The notes under the pieces: generated by a model
What the model saw: the letters and a program-made list of their open reading frames with translations, nothing else
What the model was told of the DNA's origin: nothing
Database searches by the model: none
Shown here: in pieces, positions 1-7,378 of the stretch
How the letters are laid out: every line of letters starts with the position of its first letter
Numbering within the stretch: position 1 is the first letter of the stretch
Translations under genes and position numbers: made by a program
Assembly (NCBI RefSeq): GCF_044987625.1
Contig: NZ_JBJDSB010000001.1
Span: 682,001 to 746,000, forward strand
Direction of reading: 5' to 3'
Length of the DNA stretch: 64,000 nt
DNA from: Desulfobaculum sp044987625
GTDB lineage: Bacteria; Desulfobacterota; Desulfovibrionia; Desulfovibrionales; Desulfovibrionaceae

Positions 1-184
1 GAATGTCCTGCACGAAATAGGCGTCCTCGTCGCAGGGTTTGCCGTCAATCTCGGTGGGCATGGCCCCGACGGGCTTCATGTAGCCGACGCTGTAGCCGTC
101 CTTTTGCAGCTTCAGGCCGAGCCCCATCACGACCATGTTCTTGCCGGAAAACCCGGAGGTCGAGCCTATGTAGATGCCTGACAT
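1..184 (-). CDS. Phosphotransacetylase-like / DRTGG-family protein, N-terminus only (partial)
   Basis: Only the first 61 residues are inside the window; the gene continues leftwards off the edge. It starts MSGIYIGSTSGFSGKN, a BioD/P-loop-like nucleotide-binding start, followed by a GYMKPVG segment typical of the N-terminal AAA domain of the DRTGG/phosphotransacetylase-like family. The ATG at 182-184 has a strong ribosome site (GAGGAGG, minus strand, 188-194). It lies 62 bp downstream of the acetate-CoA ligase gene on the same strand. In this group such proteins commonly accompany NDP-forming acetyl-CoA synthetases, so a role in acetyl-CoA/acetate metabolism is inferred. The C-terminal domains cannot be checked here. 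Confidence 0.7.
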   Translation of the reverse strand, partial: MSGIYIGSTSGFSGKNMVVMGLGLKLQKDGYSVGYMKPVGAMPTEIDGKPCDEDAYFVQDI

Positions 185-246
185 TGTGTCCTCCTCATCG
201 TTCGTATGGCCTGTTGTCGTTTGCTGCTTCGTGTATGGCCGGCCCA

Positions 247-2352
247 TCAATTGGTGCACAGGGTAACGCGCACATCCGCCACCGTCGCTCCATTGTTGTC
301 CACCAGTATGGGGTTGAACTCGGCCTCGAAAATGTCCGGGATGTCCACCGCAAGCTGGGACATAGTCAGCAGGATATCCTCTATGGCGCCAAAATCCACC
401 GGAGCCTCCCCGCGTACGCCGCGCAGCAGGGGGTAGGATCGGATTTCGCGTATCATATCGTGGGCGTCGGTCTTGGACAGCGGCGCAAGGCGGAAGGCGA
501 TATCCTTCAGCACTTCCACATACACCCCGCCAAGGCCAAACATCACCAGCGGGCCAAACTGCGGGTCGCGTTTGAAGCCCACAATGACCTCCTTAGCCCC
601 CTTGGGGGCCATGGCCTGAACCAGACAGCCCGAGATGAACGCGTCCTTGCGCAGGCGCTGGGCCCGCGACGTCACGTCCATGAATGCCCCGCGCACCGCC
701 CCGGCATCGCCAAGGCCAACGCGCACGCCGCCCACATCGCTCTTGTGCGAAATCTGCGGCGAGGCGATTTTCACCACAACGGGATAGCCGATCCGCTCGG
801 CAATGGCTACGGCTTCCTCCGAGGTCCGGGCAAGCTCCGTCTCCGGCAGGGGCAGACCGTAGGCCTTCAACAATTCCTGCGCCTGAAATTCCACAATCTC
901 CACACACCCACGGCGGCGGGCCTTGTCCACCACCTCGGCCGCGCGGGTCGCGTCGCGGATAATGCTCATCTCCAGCGCCTTGGGGCGCGCCTTCCACATG
1001 GCGTGGCGGTACATGGTCTCAATGCTGTGGATGGCTGGCTCAGGAAAACCATAGCACGGCACCCCGGCCTTCAGCAGAAGCTCTCGCCCCGGCCCCACGC
1101 GCTCCTGCCCCATAAAGCAGGCAAACACGGGCTTGTCGCTGGTGGCGGCCACATCCGCCACGGCCCTCGCCGTCTCCTCAATCTGCGCCGAGGCCGTTGG
1201 CGTCAGCAGCACAAGCACGGCGTGGACAAGCTCATCCTGCGCCACGGCCTCCAGGGTTTTTCTGTAGCGCTCGGCGTCCGCGTCGCCAATGATGTCTACG
1301 GGATTGTAAAAGGAGGCAAAGGGCGGCAAAAACGTCCCCAGGCGCTCCACCGTAGCGGCGGACAGCGGACTGATAAGCAGATTGCTCCGCTCGCAGGCGT
1401 CGGCGGCCATAATGCCGGGGCCGCCGGAATTTGTTACAATGCACAGGTTCGGCCCTTCCGGCAGGGGCTGCATGGAAAAGGCCTGTGCCAAATTGAACAG
1501 CGTGGCCACGTCCCGCGCGCGCATGATACCGGACTGCGCAAAGGCCGCAGCATAGGCCTGCTCGGACCCGGCCATGGCTCCGGTGTGGCTGGAGGCCGCC
1601 TTGGCCCCCGCCGCCGTGGTGCCGGACTTGATGACGATGACGGGCTTCTCGCGCGTGACCTCGCGCGCCACCCGCATAAAGCGCACCCCGTCGTCCACGC
1701 TCTCCATGTACCCAAGAATAACGTTGGTCTGCGCGTCGTCGCGCATGTGCTCCAGCATGTCGGACTCGTCCAGCACAGCCTTGTTGCCAAGGCTGATAAA
1801 CGAAGAAAAGCCAATATTCTCGCCAAGGGCCCAGTCGAGAATGGCGGTGCACAGCGCCCCGGACTGCGAAAAAAAGGCGATATTCCCCTGCCGGGGTTGC
1901 CCTGCGGCAAAGGTAGCGTTCAGGCCGCAGGCAGTGTTATTGAGTCCAAGACAGTTTGGCCCAAGCAGCGCGATATTCTTCTCGCGGGCAATGGACGTGA
2001 GTTCCTGTTCAAGGTAGTACCCTTCCCGGCCGGTCTCCTTAAAGCCCGCAGTGATGACAATGACGGCGCGCACCGGTAGCTGGGCCAGCTGCCGCACGGC
2101 ATCCGTCACGCCACGGGGTGGAATGCAGACCACGGCCAGATCAAGCGGCGAAGGCAAGGACGCGATGTCCTGAACCACAGGCAGGCCGAGAACCTCGCCC
2201 CCCTTGGGGTTGACCGGGAAAATTTCCCCCTGGTATCCGGCCTCCACCAGATTGGCCACAACACTGTGACCAACCTTGCCCGGCGTAGCCGATGCACCAA
2301 TAACCGCAACGGCCGCAGGCGTGAATAGCGCTTCAAGATTGTGCTCGGGCAT
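247..2352 (-). CDS. Acetate-CoA ligase (NDP-forming) family protein, fused alpha+beta
   Basis: A 701-residue single-chain acyl-CoA synthetase (NDP-forming). The N-terminal CoA-binding Rossmann domain (about 10-140) has AVIGASATPGKVG. The succinyl-CoA-synthetase-like flavodoxin domains follow (about 150-460), with the SSHTGAMAG motif at 254-262 whose His256 is the expected phosphorylated residue. A C-terminal ATP-grasp domain (about 490-700) contains VVVKIASPQISHKSDVGG. The family interconverts acyl-CoA plus NDP plus phosphate with acid plus CoA plus NTP, conserving energy during acetate formation in anaerobes. It leads a leftward operon with the DRTGG-type gene. Its start codon is only 24 bp from the divergent rnc start. 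The substrate acid cannot be told from sequence. Confidence 0.9.
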   Translation of the reverse strand: MPEHNLEALFTPAAVAVIGASATPGKVGHSVVANLVEAGYQGEIFPVNPKGGEVLGLPVVQDIASLPSPLDLAVVCIPPRGVTDAVRQLAQLPVRAVIVITAGFKETGREGYYLEQELTSIAREKNIALLGPNCLGLNNTACGLNATFAAGQPRQGNIAFFSQSGALCTAILDWALGENIGFSSFISLGNKAVLDESDMLEHMRDDAQTNVILGYMESVDDGVRFMRVAREVTREKPVIVIKSGTTAAGAKAASSHTGAMAGSEQAYAAAFAQSGIMRARDVATLFNLAQAFSMQPLPEGPNLCIVTNSGGPGIMAADACERSNLLISPLSAATVERLGTFLPPFASFYNPVDIIGDADAERYRKTLEAVAQDELVHAVLVLLTPTASAQIEETARAVADVAATSDKPVFACFMGQERVGPGRELLLKAGVPCYGFPEPAIHSIETMYRHAMWKARPKALEMSIIRDATRAAEVVDKARRRGCVEIVEFQAQELLKAYGLPLPETELARTSEEAVAIAERIGYPVVVKIASPQISHKSDVGGVRVGLGDAGAVRGAFMDVTSRAQRLRKDAFISGCLVQAMAPKGAKEVIVGFKRDPQFGPLVMFGLGGVYVEVLKDIAFRLAPLSKTDAHDMIREIRSYPLLRGVRGEAPVDFGAIEDILLTMSQLAVDIPDIFEAEFNPILVDNNGATVADVRVTLCTN

Positions 2353-2376
2353 GACGACCTACATGTGGAGAACATG

Positions 2377-3087
2377 ATGAAACAGGACCTCGAAACACTG
2401 CAAACGACTATTTCCTATCGATTTTCACAAGTCAAGCTTCTGCAAACAGCGTTGACGCACAGTTCGTACGCCAATGAACACGGCAACGATACAGAAGACA
2501 ATGAACGGCTGGAATTTCTCGGGGACGCGGTATTGGAGCTTAGCACTTCGGAAATGCTTTTTGCAAAATTTCCCGAAGCGCCTGAAGGTCAAATGACGCG
2601 TCTGCGCGCCAAGCTGGTGAGTGAACCCGCACTGGCTGAAGTTGCGCGAGAATTGGAGCTGGACCGCATACTGCGGCTTGGAAAAGGCGAGGAAATGCAA
2701 GGCGGACGGGACAGGGACTCCCTGCTCTCCGACGCTGTGGAAGCCATCCTTGGTGCGGTTTTTCTTGACGGTGGCTACGACCCGGCCAAAGCCGTGGTCA
2801 ACACCATGCTGGAAAACCGCTGGCCCGAGCACTGCGACGTGCGACGGGTGAAGGACGCCAAAAGCAGGCTGCAGGAACTCACGCAAAAGCTCTTTAAGGA
2901 GCGCCCGGTGTACGCGCTGGCCGACAGCGTGGGGCCGGAGCATGCCAAGACCTTTGTGGTGCAGGTCACCCTGCCCGACGGCACAGTTCTCTCCTCCGAG
3001 GGAACCAGCGTCAAAAAGGCCGAGCAGAATGCAGCGACCAAGGCTTTGGAGTTTTTGCAGGAAAAGGAAGAGACGAAGAAAAAATAA
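2377..3087 (+). CDS. rnc: Ribonuclease III
   Basis: A 236-residue RNase III, normal length for the family; it cleaves double-stranded RNA in rRNA and mRNA processing. The catalytic domain carries the signature ERLEFLGDAVLE near residues 43-54 and the second acidic cluster in SDAVEAILGAVFLDGG. A C-terminal double-stranded RNA-binding domain (about 155-230) starts at DAKSRLQELTQ and has the conserved KKAEQNAATKAL helix. The ATG at 2377 is chosen because GGAG at 2366-2369 is 7 nt upstream; the ATG at 2374 is possible. It is divergent from the acetate-CoA ligase gene and followed by a strong hairpin at 3098-3123. Confidence 0.96.
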   Translation: MKQDLETLQTTISYRFSQVKLLQTALTHSSYANEHGNDTEDNERLEFLGDAVLELSTSEMLFAKFPEAPEGQMTRLRAKLVSEPALAEVARELELDRILRLGKGEEMQGGRDRDSLLSDAVEAILGAVFLDGGYDPAKAVVNTMLENRWPEHCDVRRVKDAKSRLQELTQKLFKERPVYALADSVGPEHAKTFVVQVTLPDGTVLSSEGTSVKKAEQNAATKALEFLQEKEETKKK

Positions 3088-3097
3088 GACGCATATC

Positions 3098-3123
3098 CCG
3101 GGGAGGCCGTACAGCCTCCCCGG
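3098..3123 (+). terminator. Hairpin after rnc
   Basis: Perfect 10-bp stem CCGGGGAGGC / GCCTCCCCGG with a 6-nt loop, 10 nt after the rnc stop. The following T tract is poor, so termination is inferred. It also lies about 60 nt beyond the 3' end of the convergent flagellin gene and could serve both. Confidence 0.6.
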
Positions 3124-3186
3124 CATACGTCTTTGGTCCGGCAACAGATGGCCACATGCACCAACGCGCCGCCGGATGCGGCCGAC

Positions 3187-4098
3187 TTACGCGCCGCCGC
3201 CGATGAGCTGCATAGCCATACGCGGCAGGCTGTTGGCCTGCGCCAGCATAGCGACTGCGGACTGGGTGAGAATCTGGTGGCGCACAAACTCCGTCATCTC
3301 GGTGGCGACGTCCACGTCGGAGATGCGGGATTCTGCGGACTGCAGGTTCTCGGCCTGAATCTGCAGGTTGGAGATGGTGTTCTCCAAGCGGTTCTGCAAC
3401 GCACCGAGGTTGGCCCTGATCTTGTCCTTGGACACGATGGCGGCGTCCAGAGCGTCCAAGGAAGCCTGCGCCAAGGACTGGGTGGAAATGGTGTTACCCG
3501 CGGGATTGGACGTATCCGCGCCGGAACCAAGGCCAAAGTGGCTGGCCGTGGCACCACCGATGGAAATGAAGTAGTAGTCCTCGGACGAATCGTTGCCCGT
3601 ACCGAAGTGGATCTTCATGGGACCGGAAGGCTGGAGTCCGGAACCGTCGTGGTCACCAGGGATGGAACCGGTGAGGGTACCGTCCAGCAGGTGCACCTGG
3701 TTGAAGTCCGTCGCGTTGGCGATACGGGTAATTTCCGACGCCATGGCCTGATACTCGGAGTCGATGATCAGACGCTGGTCGGAGTTGTAGGTACCGGTGG
3801 CGGCCTGTTCGGCAAGCTCTTTCATGCGGATGAGCTTTTCGTCGATGACCTGCAGCGCGCCGTCGGCGGTCTGCACCATGGAGATGGCATCGTTGGCGTT
3901 ACGCACGCCCTGATGCAGAGTGGACACGTCGGAGCGCATCAGCTCGCGGATGGCAAGGCCTGCGGCGTCGTCAGCAGCAGTACCCACGCGAAGACCAGAG
4001 GACAGGCGGCGGGTGGATGTCGCCAGCTGACCGTAGCTGTGATTCAGATTTCTGGCCGCGTTCATGGCCATCAGATTGTGATTTATGACCAAAGACAT
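3187..4098 (-). CDS. Flagellin
   Basis: A 303-residue flagellin, the filament subunit exported by the flagellar type III system. The N-terminal D0/D1 helices (MSLVINHNLMAMNAARNLN, then LSSGLRVGTAADDAAGLAI) and C-terminal helix (RISDVDVATEMTEFVRHQIL ending ANSLPRMAMQLIGGGA) are fully recognisable; the central variable domain is short (about 150-200). The ATG at 4096-4098 is preceded by a strong AAGGAGG; an in-frame extension upstream would add 19 residues absent from flagellins. Transcription is predicted from a sigma-54 promoter (4133-4149), and the ribosome site sits in a CsrA-type hairpin. flaG is divergent, fitting a filament module. Confidence 0.96.
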   Translation of the reverse strand: MSLVINHNLMAMNAARNLNHSYGQLATSTRRLSSGLRVGTAADDAAGLAIRELMRSDVSTLHQGVRNANDAISMVQTADGALQVIDEKLIRMKELAEQAATGTYNSDQRLIIDSEYQAMASEITRIANATDFNQVHLLDGTLTGSIPGDHDGSGLQPSGPMKIHFGTGNDSSEDYYFISIGGATASHFGLGSGADTSNPAGNTISTQSLAQASLDALDAAIVSKDKIRANLGALQNRLENTISNLQIQAENLQSAESRISDVDVATEMTEFVRHQILTQSAVAMLAQANSLPRMAMQLIGGGA

Positions 4099-4100
4099 TG

Positions 4101-4118
4101 CAAAACCTCCTTGTTTTG
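4101..4118 (-). promoter_or_regulatory. CsrA-like hairpin covering the flagellin ribosome site
   Basis: On the minus strand the six-base arms CAAAAC and GTTTTG flank AAGGAG, putting the Shine-Dalgarno GGA in a loop. The core ACAAGGAGGT (4105-4114) matches the CsrA/RsmA consensus ACARGGAUGU at 9 of 10 positions. It lies 2 nt before the flagellin ATG. Translational repression by CsrA, as known for Bacillus hag, is inferred. Confidence 0.6.
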
Positions 4119-4132
4119 GCTTGCCTAGTATT

Positions 4133-4149
4133 AAGCACCCCCTGTGCCA
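4133..4149 (-). promoter_or_regulatory. Sigma-54 promoter of flagellin
   Basis: Minus strand reads TGGCACAGGGGGTGCTT: the GG of the -24 box and GC of the -12 box are separated by exactly 10 nt, as sigma-54 requires. The inferred start near 4122 gives a leader of about 24 nt that is almost entirely the CsrA-like hairpin. Confidence 0.85.
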
Positions 4150-4358
4150 AAACACTTTTCTCCAATAAAAACAGTATATTAACTTTTCTCCTTCGCCATT
4201 TTTCTGCGAAAAATCGTCATTTCGGGATTATTTTTCCCTTTTCAGGTCATCTCCCTGACGCCGCTCTGCCCAAAGCAAGGCGGTGAAGTTGCAGATAATT
4301 CCCACCTCACACCCGCCCGCGCCCCCGCCACGCCTGCAAAACACGCCGCAATCCCCCC

Positions 4359-4386
4359 TAAAGACCCCCCCGCAGTGTGCCGATGT
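4359..4386 (+). promoter_or_regulatory. Possible sigma-28 promoter of flaG
   Basis: TAAA at 4359-4362 and GCCGATGT at 4379-4386 resemble the sigma-28 consensus TAAA-N15-GCCGATAA, but with a 16-nt spacer. Position about 60 bp before flaG is suitable. Weak evidence. Confidence 0.4.
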
Positions 4387-4446
4387 GACAACTGAGGACC
4401 TTTTCTTTCCGGAGCAGCTTCCGGAACATGGAAAGGGAGGTGGACC

Positions 4447-4830
4447 ATGAACATCAAGAACATCCACATTACGGCAGCAGAGGCCTACGGCAGCAGCGGG
4501 ACTGGTCTTCGCCCGGCGCAGCATCATCCGGATGCGCGGCAGGACAAGGCGACACCCTCGCCGACTGCCCGTGAGGAAACGCAGGCGCAAAACGCACGCA
4601 AGCAGTCCGTTCAGGCCGCGCGAGAGGTGCTGGAACCTATGGAGCGCTTTGCCGAAAACGTTGGCGTAGACCTGAAATTCCACATCAATACGGAAACTGG
4701 TGAGATGCAGGCCGAAGTGCGCGACGCCTCGGGCCAAAAGGTCATCCGCAAGGTGCCCGCAGATGAGGTGCTGCGACTTGCCGCCTCCATCAAGGAGCTG
4801 TCGCACAGCTTTTTCGACCGCTCGCTTTAG
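4447..4830 (+). CDS. flaG: FlaG family flagellar protein
   Basis: A 127-residue FlaG-family protein. The first 60 residues are low complexity; the C-terminal half carries the family core, with LKFHINTETGEMQAEVRDASGQ, KVIRKVPADEVLRLAASI. FlaG proteins affect filament length or assembly in polarly flagellated bacteria. The start has a good ribosome site (GGGAGGTGG) 5 nt upstream. It is divergent from flagellin and followed by a strong terminator at 4861-4896. Confidence 0.88.
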   Translation: MNIKNIHITAAEAYGSSGTGLRPAQHHPDARQDKATPSPTAREETQAQNARKQSVQAAREVLEPMERFAENVGVDLKFHINTETGEMQAEVRDASGQKVIRKVPADEVLRLAASIKELSHSFFDRSL

Positions 4831-4860
4831 GCGTGTCCGCCGCCTCCCATACAACGCAAA

Positions 4861-4896
4861 ACGCCCCCGGCAGAATGTGCCGGGGGCGTTTTTTTT
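4861..4896 (+). terminator. Strong intrinsic terminator after flaG
   Basis: A 12-bp GC-rich stem (ACGCCCCCGGCA / TGCCGGGGGCGT) with a 5-nt loop followed by eight T residues. An A run on its left side means it could also stop leftward transcripts of the hook operon, which converges here. Confidence 0.9.
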
Positions 4897-4969
4897 CGGG
4901 CGTCGGCCGGGACCGGGCAGTGCCCCGGCCGACTGTGAGTGAAGGAGATCGGTTCTCTGATGCGCGGCG

Positions 4970-6595
4970 TTAGCGCTTCATCATGATAACAGTCTGCATC
5001 ATGTTGTCCGTGGTGGTGATGACCTTGGAGTTGGCCTGGAAGCCGCGCTCCGTGGAGATCATGGTCACGAACTCCTTGGCGAGGTCCACGTTGGACTGTT
5101 CCAGCGAGTTGGACGCGATGCTGCCGTAGCCGTTGGCATTGGCCGGTCCTGCGGCGGCTTCGCCGGACTCTCTCGTCTGCGCGAAGAGGTTGGAACCGTC
5201 GCGCCTGAGGCCCCACGGGTTCACAAAGTCGTAGAGCGTGATCTGGTAGAGCTCCAGCACTTCACCGTTGGAGTACCTGCCGGTAAGGATGCCGTCACGG
5301 TCCACGGAGACGTTCTGCAGGAAGCCGAATGTGTAGCCGTCCTGCGACTGGAACTCAGTAGAGCTGGACCCGGAGAAGCTGGTGGACGCCTTGGAGTTGA
5401 CCTCCACGTCAGCAAAGTCGGGCAGAACGGTTACGTCAGTGCCGATATCGTCTGCGGTAAAGCCCGCCGCAGAGGTCCAGCCCGCGCTGGGGCTGTTGTT
5501 GGTCAGCCCAAAGTTCACCGCGACGGGATGCGCATTGGAGTTGTTGATGTCACTGCCACCGGGCTGGTTGGTAAAGTTGGGGACAAACACGGGCTGACCG
5601 TCGGTGTTGAAGCTGGCGGGCTCCCAGTTGGTCAGGTCCTTGTCGCCGGGCGCCGTTGCGCCGGAGTTCAGCGTAAACGCGCTCTGGCCCTTGAGCTGAC
5701 CGGCGGAGTCGAAGGTCAGGGAACCAACCATCATGACGCCTGCGGCAGAGGTGGTGTCCATTTCCACACCGTCGAGCACGCGGCCGTCTTCGTTGGGCGG
5801 AACGGTGACCATGTATTCCCAGTACTGCTTGCCGTCGTCGGCGCCAGTGGACACCTGGTCAAAGTAGACGGTCAGCTCATGCGCGGTGCCGCCTTCGTCG
5901 TAGACCTTGATGGTGCTCTGGTAGGTGTACTGCGAGTCGGCCAGCGGCACTTCAGCCTGTCCGTCCCAGTTGCTGAACATACTGAAGAACGGGTGCGAGG
6001 CGAGGGTGGAATTGTCCTGTCCGGCCGTACCGTCAACGTTCACAATCATATTCACGTTTTCGGTAGCCTTGGGCTTGGCGGTAAAGTCCTCAAGACGGAT
6101 GTCCTTGGGCGCACCGGTGCCCTTGATGCTCGACGTGGAGGACGAGCTGCCCGTGGTCAGGCCCGTGGCGATGGTGGTGTTGGAGGACTGCGGAATCTCC
6201 CAGCCCTGCAGCACGTAGCCGTGGGGGTCGACAAGGTAGCCATCCTTGTCGAAGCGGAAGTTGCCCGCGCGGGTGTAGTAGTTGGTGTCCTCGTTTTTGA
6301 CCTTCACCTTGAAGAAGCCCTCGCCGCCAATGGCAAGGTCCGTCGCCTCGGTGGTGGTCTCAAAACCGCCCTGGCCGTAGTCGGCGTAGATGGCGCCTAT
6401 GCCAACGCCTCGGCCAATCTGGCCTATGCCTGCGGCGGTATTGATATCCTGACTGATGAAATCTTCAAAATGCATCCGTGCGCCTTTGAAGCCCACGGTG
6501 TTGACGTTGGCGATATTGTTGCCAATGACGCCCATCTTCTCACCGTGCGCCTGCAAACCCGACACACCTGTCCACATGGATGATGACAGACCCAT
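4970..6595 (-). CDS. flgE: Flagellar hook protein FlgE
   Basis: A 541-residue hook subunit, longer than the roughly 400-residue enteric protein but usual for this group. The N-terminal rod/hook helix (MGLSSSMWTGVSGLQAHGEK, then NNIANVNTVGFKGAR) and the C-terminal SNVDLAKEFVTMISTERGFQ motif are diagnostic. Extra length is in the central domains, rich in Thr, Ser, Gly and Asp. Ribosome site GGAGG 8 nt upstream of the ATG. It is the last gene of the leftward operon fliK-flgD-flgE, 12 bp after flgD. Confidence 0.96.
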   Translation of the reverse strand: MGLSSSMWTGVSGLQAHGEKMGVIGNNIANVNTVGFKGARMHFEDFISQDINTAAGIGQIGRGVGIGAIYADYGQGGFETTTEATDLAIGGEGFFKVKVKNEDTNYYTRAGNFRFDKDGYLVDPHGYVLQGWEIPQSSNTTIATGLTTGSSSSTSSIKGTGAPKDIRLEDFTAKPKATENVNMIVNVDGTAGQDNSTLASHPFFSMFSNWDGQAEVPLADSQYTYQSTIKVYDEGGTAHELTVYFDQVSTGADDGKQYWEYMVTVPPNEDGRVLDGVEMDTTSAAGVMMVGSLTFDSAGQLKGQSAFTLNSGATAPGDKDLTNWEPASFNTDGQPVFVPNFTNQPGGSDINNSNAHPVAVNFGLTNNSPSAGWTSAAGFTADDIGTDVTVLPDFADVEVNSKASTSFSGSSSTEFQSQDGYTFGFLQNVSVDRDGILTGRYSNGEVLELYQITLYDFVNPWGLRRDGSNLFAQTRESGEAAAGPANANGYGSIASNSLEQSNVDLAKEFVTMISTERGFQANSKVITTTDNMMQTVIMMKR

Positions 6596-6607
6596 TACCG
6601 AACCTCC

Positions 6608-7357
6608 TTATTCGTCATCTGTGGAGCCGTCCTGACCGGTGTCGGAACCGTCCTGGCCTCCGTCCGTACCAGTTCCAGACTCCACGACTTCCTTCACAAA
6701 GTTGAATCCGACTACTCGACCGTCCGACAGGCGCAGGTAGTTCTGCCCGTTGGAGTACTGCACGCCTTCCACTCGTCCGGAAACTTCCGTCTGGGTCATG
6801 ATGGCCTCGCCGTCCTTGCCCTCTGCCGCCAGGGCGACGTAGTAGAGGCCTTCCGGCAGTTCCTTGCCCTTCCAGTCCTTTCCATCCCACTGGAATTCGT
6901 GCTCGCCCGCCGCCTGTGCACCAAGCTGGACGGTGCGGATGATGTTGTTGTCCTTGTCGAAAATGTTCATGTACACGTTCTTCGCCTCGTTCTTGAGGGC
7001 GTAGTACATTGTACTGACCGAACCGTCCTCGCGGATGCTGAGGTTATCGCCAAGGGCCCTGACTTCCCTGCCAATGAAGTTGGCGGCGTTGACCATTTCC
7101 TGATGGATGGTCTGCTGGGACAGTGAGGAAACGCCCTTGTTGATGGCCTGGAGCTGCTCAAGGTTCGAGAACTGTGCGAGCTGCGAGGTGAATTCCTTGT
7201 CGTCCATGGGGTTAAGTGGATCCTGATTCTGCAGCTGCGTCACAAGCAGGGTCAGGAAGTCATCCTTATCCAGTTCGGACTTGCCGGTGAACTTTCTGGT
7301 ATCGTAGAGTTCTGATTCCGCTCTGCCGATGATATGTCCTGCGTCGAATTGCTGCAT
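6608..7357 (-). CDS. flgD: Flagellar hook assembly (capping) protein FlgD
   Basis: A 249-residue FlgD, which caps the growing hook and guides FlgE addition. The N-terminal motif KDDFLTLLVTQLQNQDPLNPMD with EFTSQLAQFSNLEQLQ (about 30-75) is the family signature. A FlgD Ig-like domain follows (about 120-200), with GEHEFQWDGKDWKGKELPEG. The C-terminal tail is Gly/Asp-rich and poorly conserved. It sits between fliK (21-bp gap) and flgE. Confidence 0.95.
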   Translation of the reverse strand: MQQFDAGHIIGRAESELYDTRKFTGKSELDKDDFLTLLVTQLQNQDPLNPMDDKEFTSQLAQFSNLEQLQAINKGVSSLSQQTIHQEMVNAANFIGREVRALGDNLSIREDGSVSTMYYALKNEAKNVYMNIFDKDNNIIRTVQLGAQAAGEHEFQWDGKDWKGKELPEGLYYVALAAEGKDGEAIMTQTEVSGRVEGVQYSNGQNYLRLSDGRVVGFNFVKEVVESGTGTDGGQDGSDTGQDGSTDDE

Positions 7358-7378
7358 GATCTGTAACCTCGTGTATGA

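Larger units (their letters stand above)
4099..4446. other. Flagellin/flaG divergent intergenic region
   Basis: This 348-bp region holds the flagellin sigma-54 promoter and leader hairpin at its left end and a sigma-28-like candidate for flaG at 4359-4386. An AT-rich patch (4150-4240) separates them and stands out against the GC-rich surroundings. No gene is seen. Confidence 0.7.

Noticed and set aside
184..2079. Long plus-strand frame opposite the acetate-CoA ligase gene (631 aa)
   Set aside because: It is a shadow of the high-GC minus-strand gene, rich in His, Arg and Gly, with no domain.
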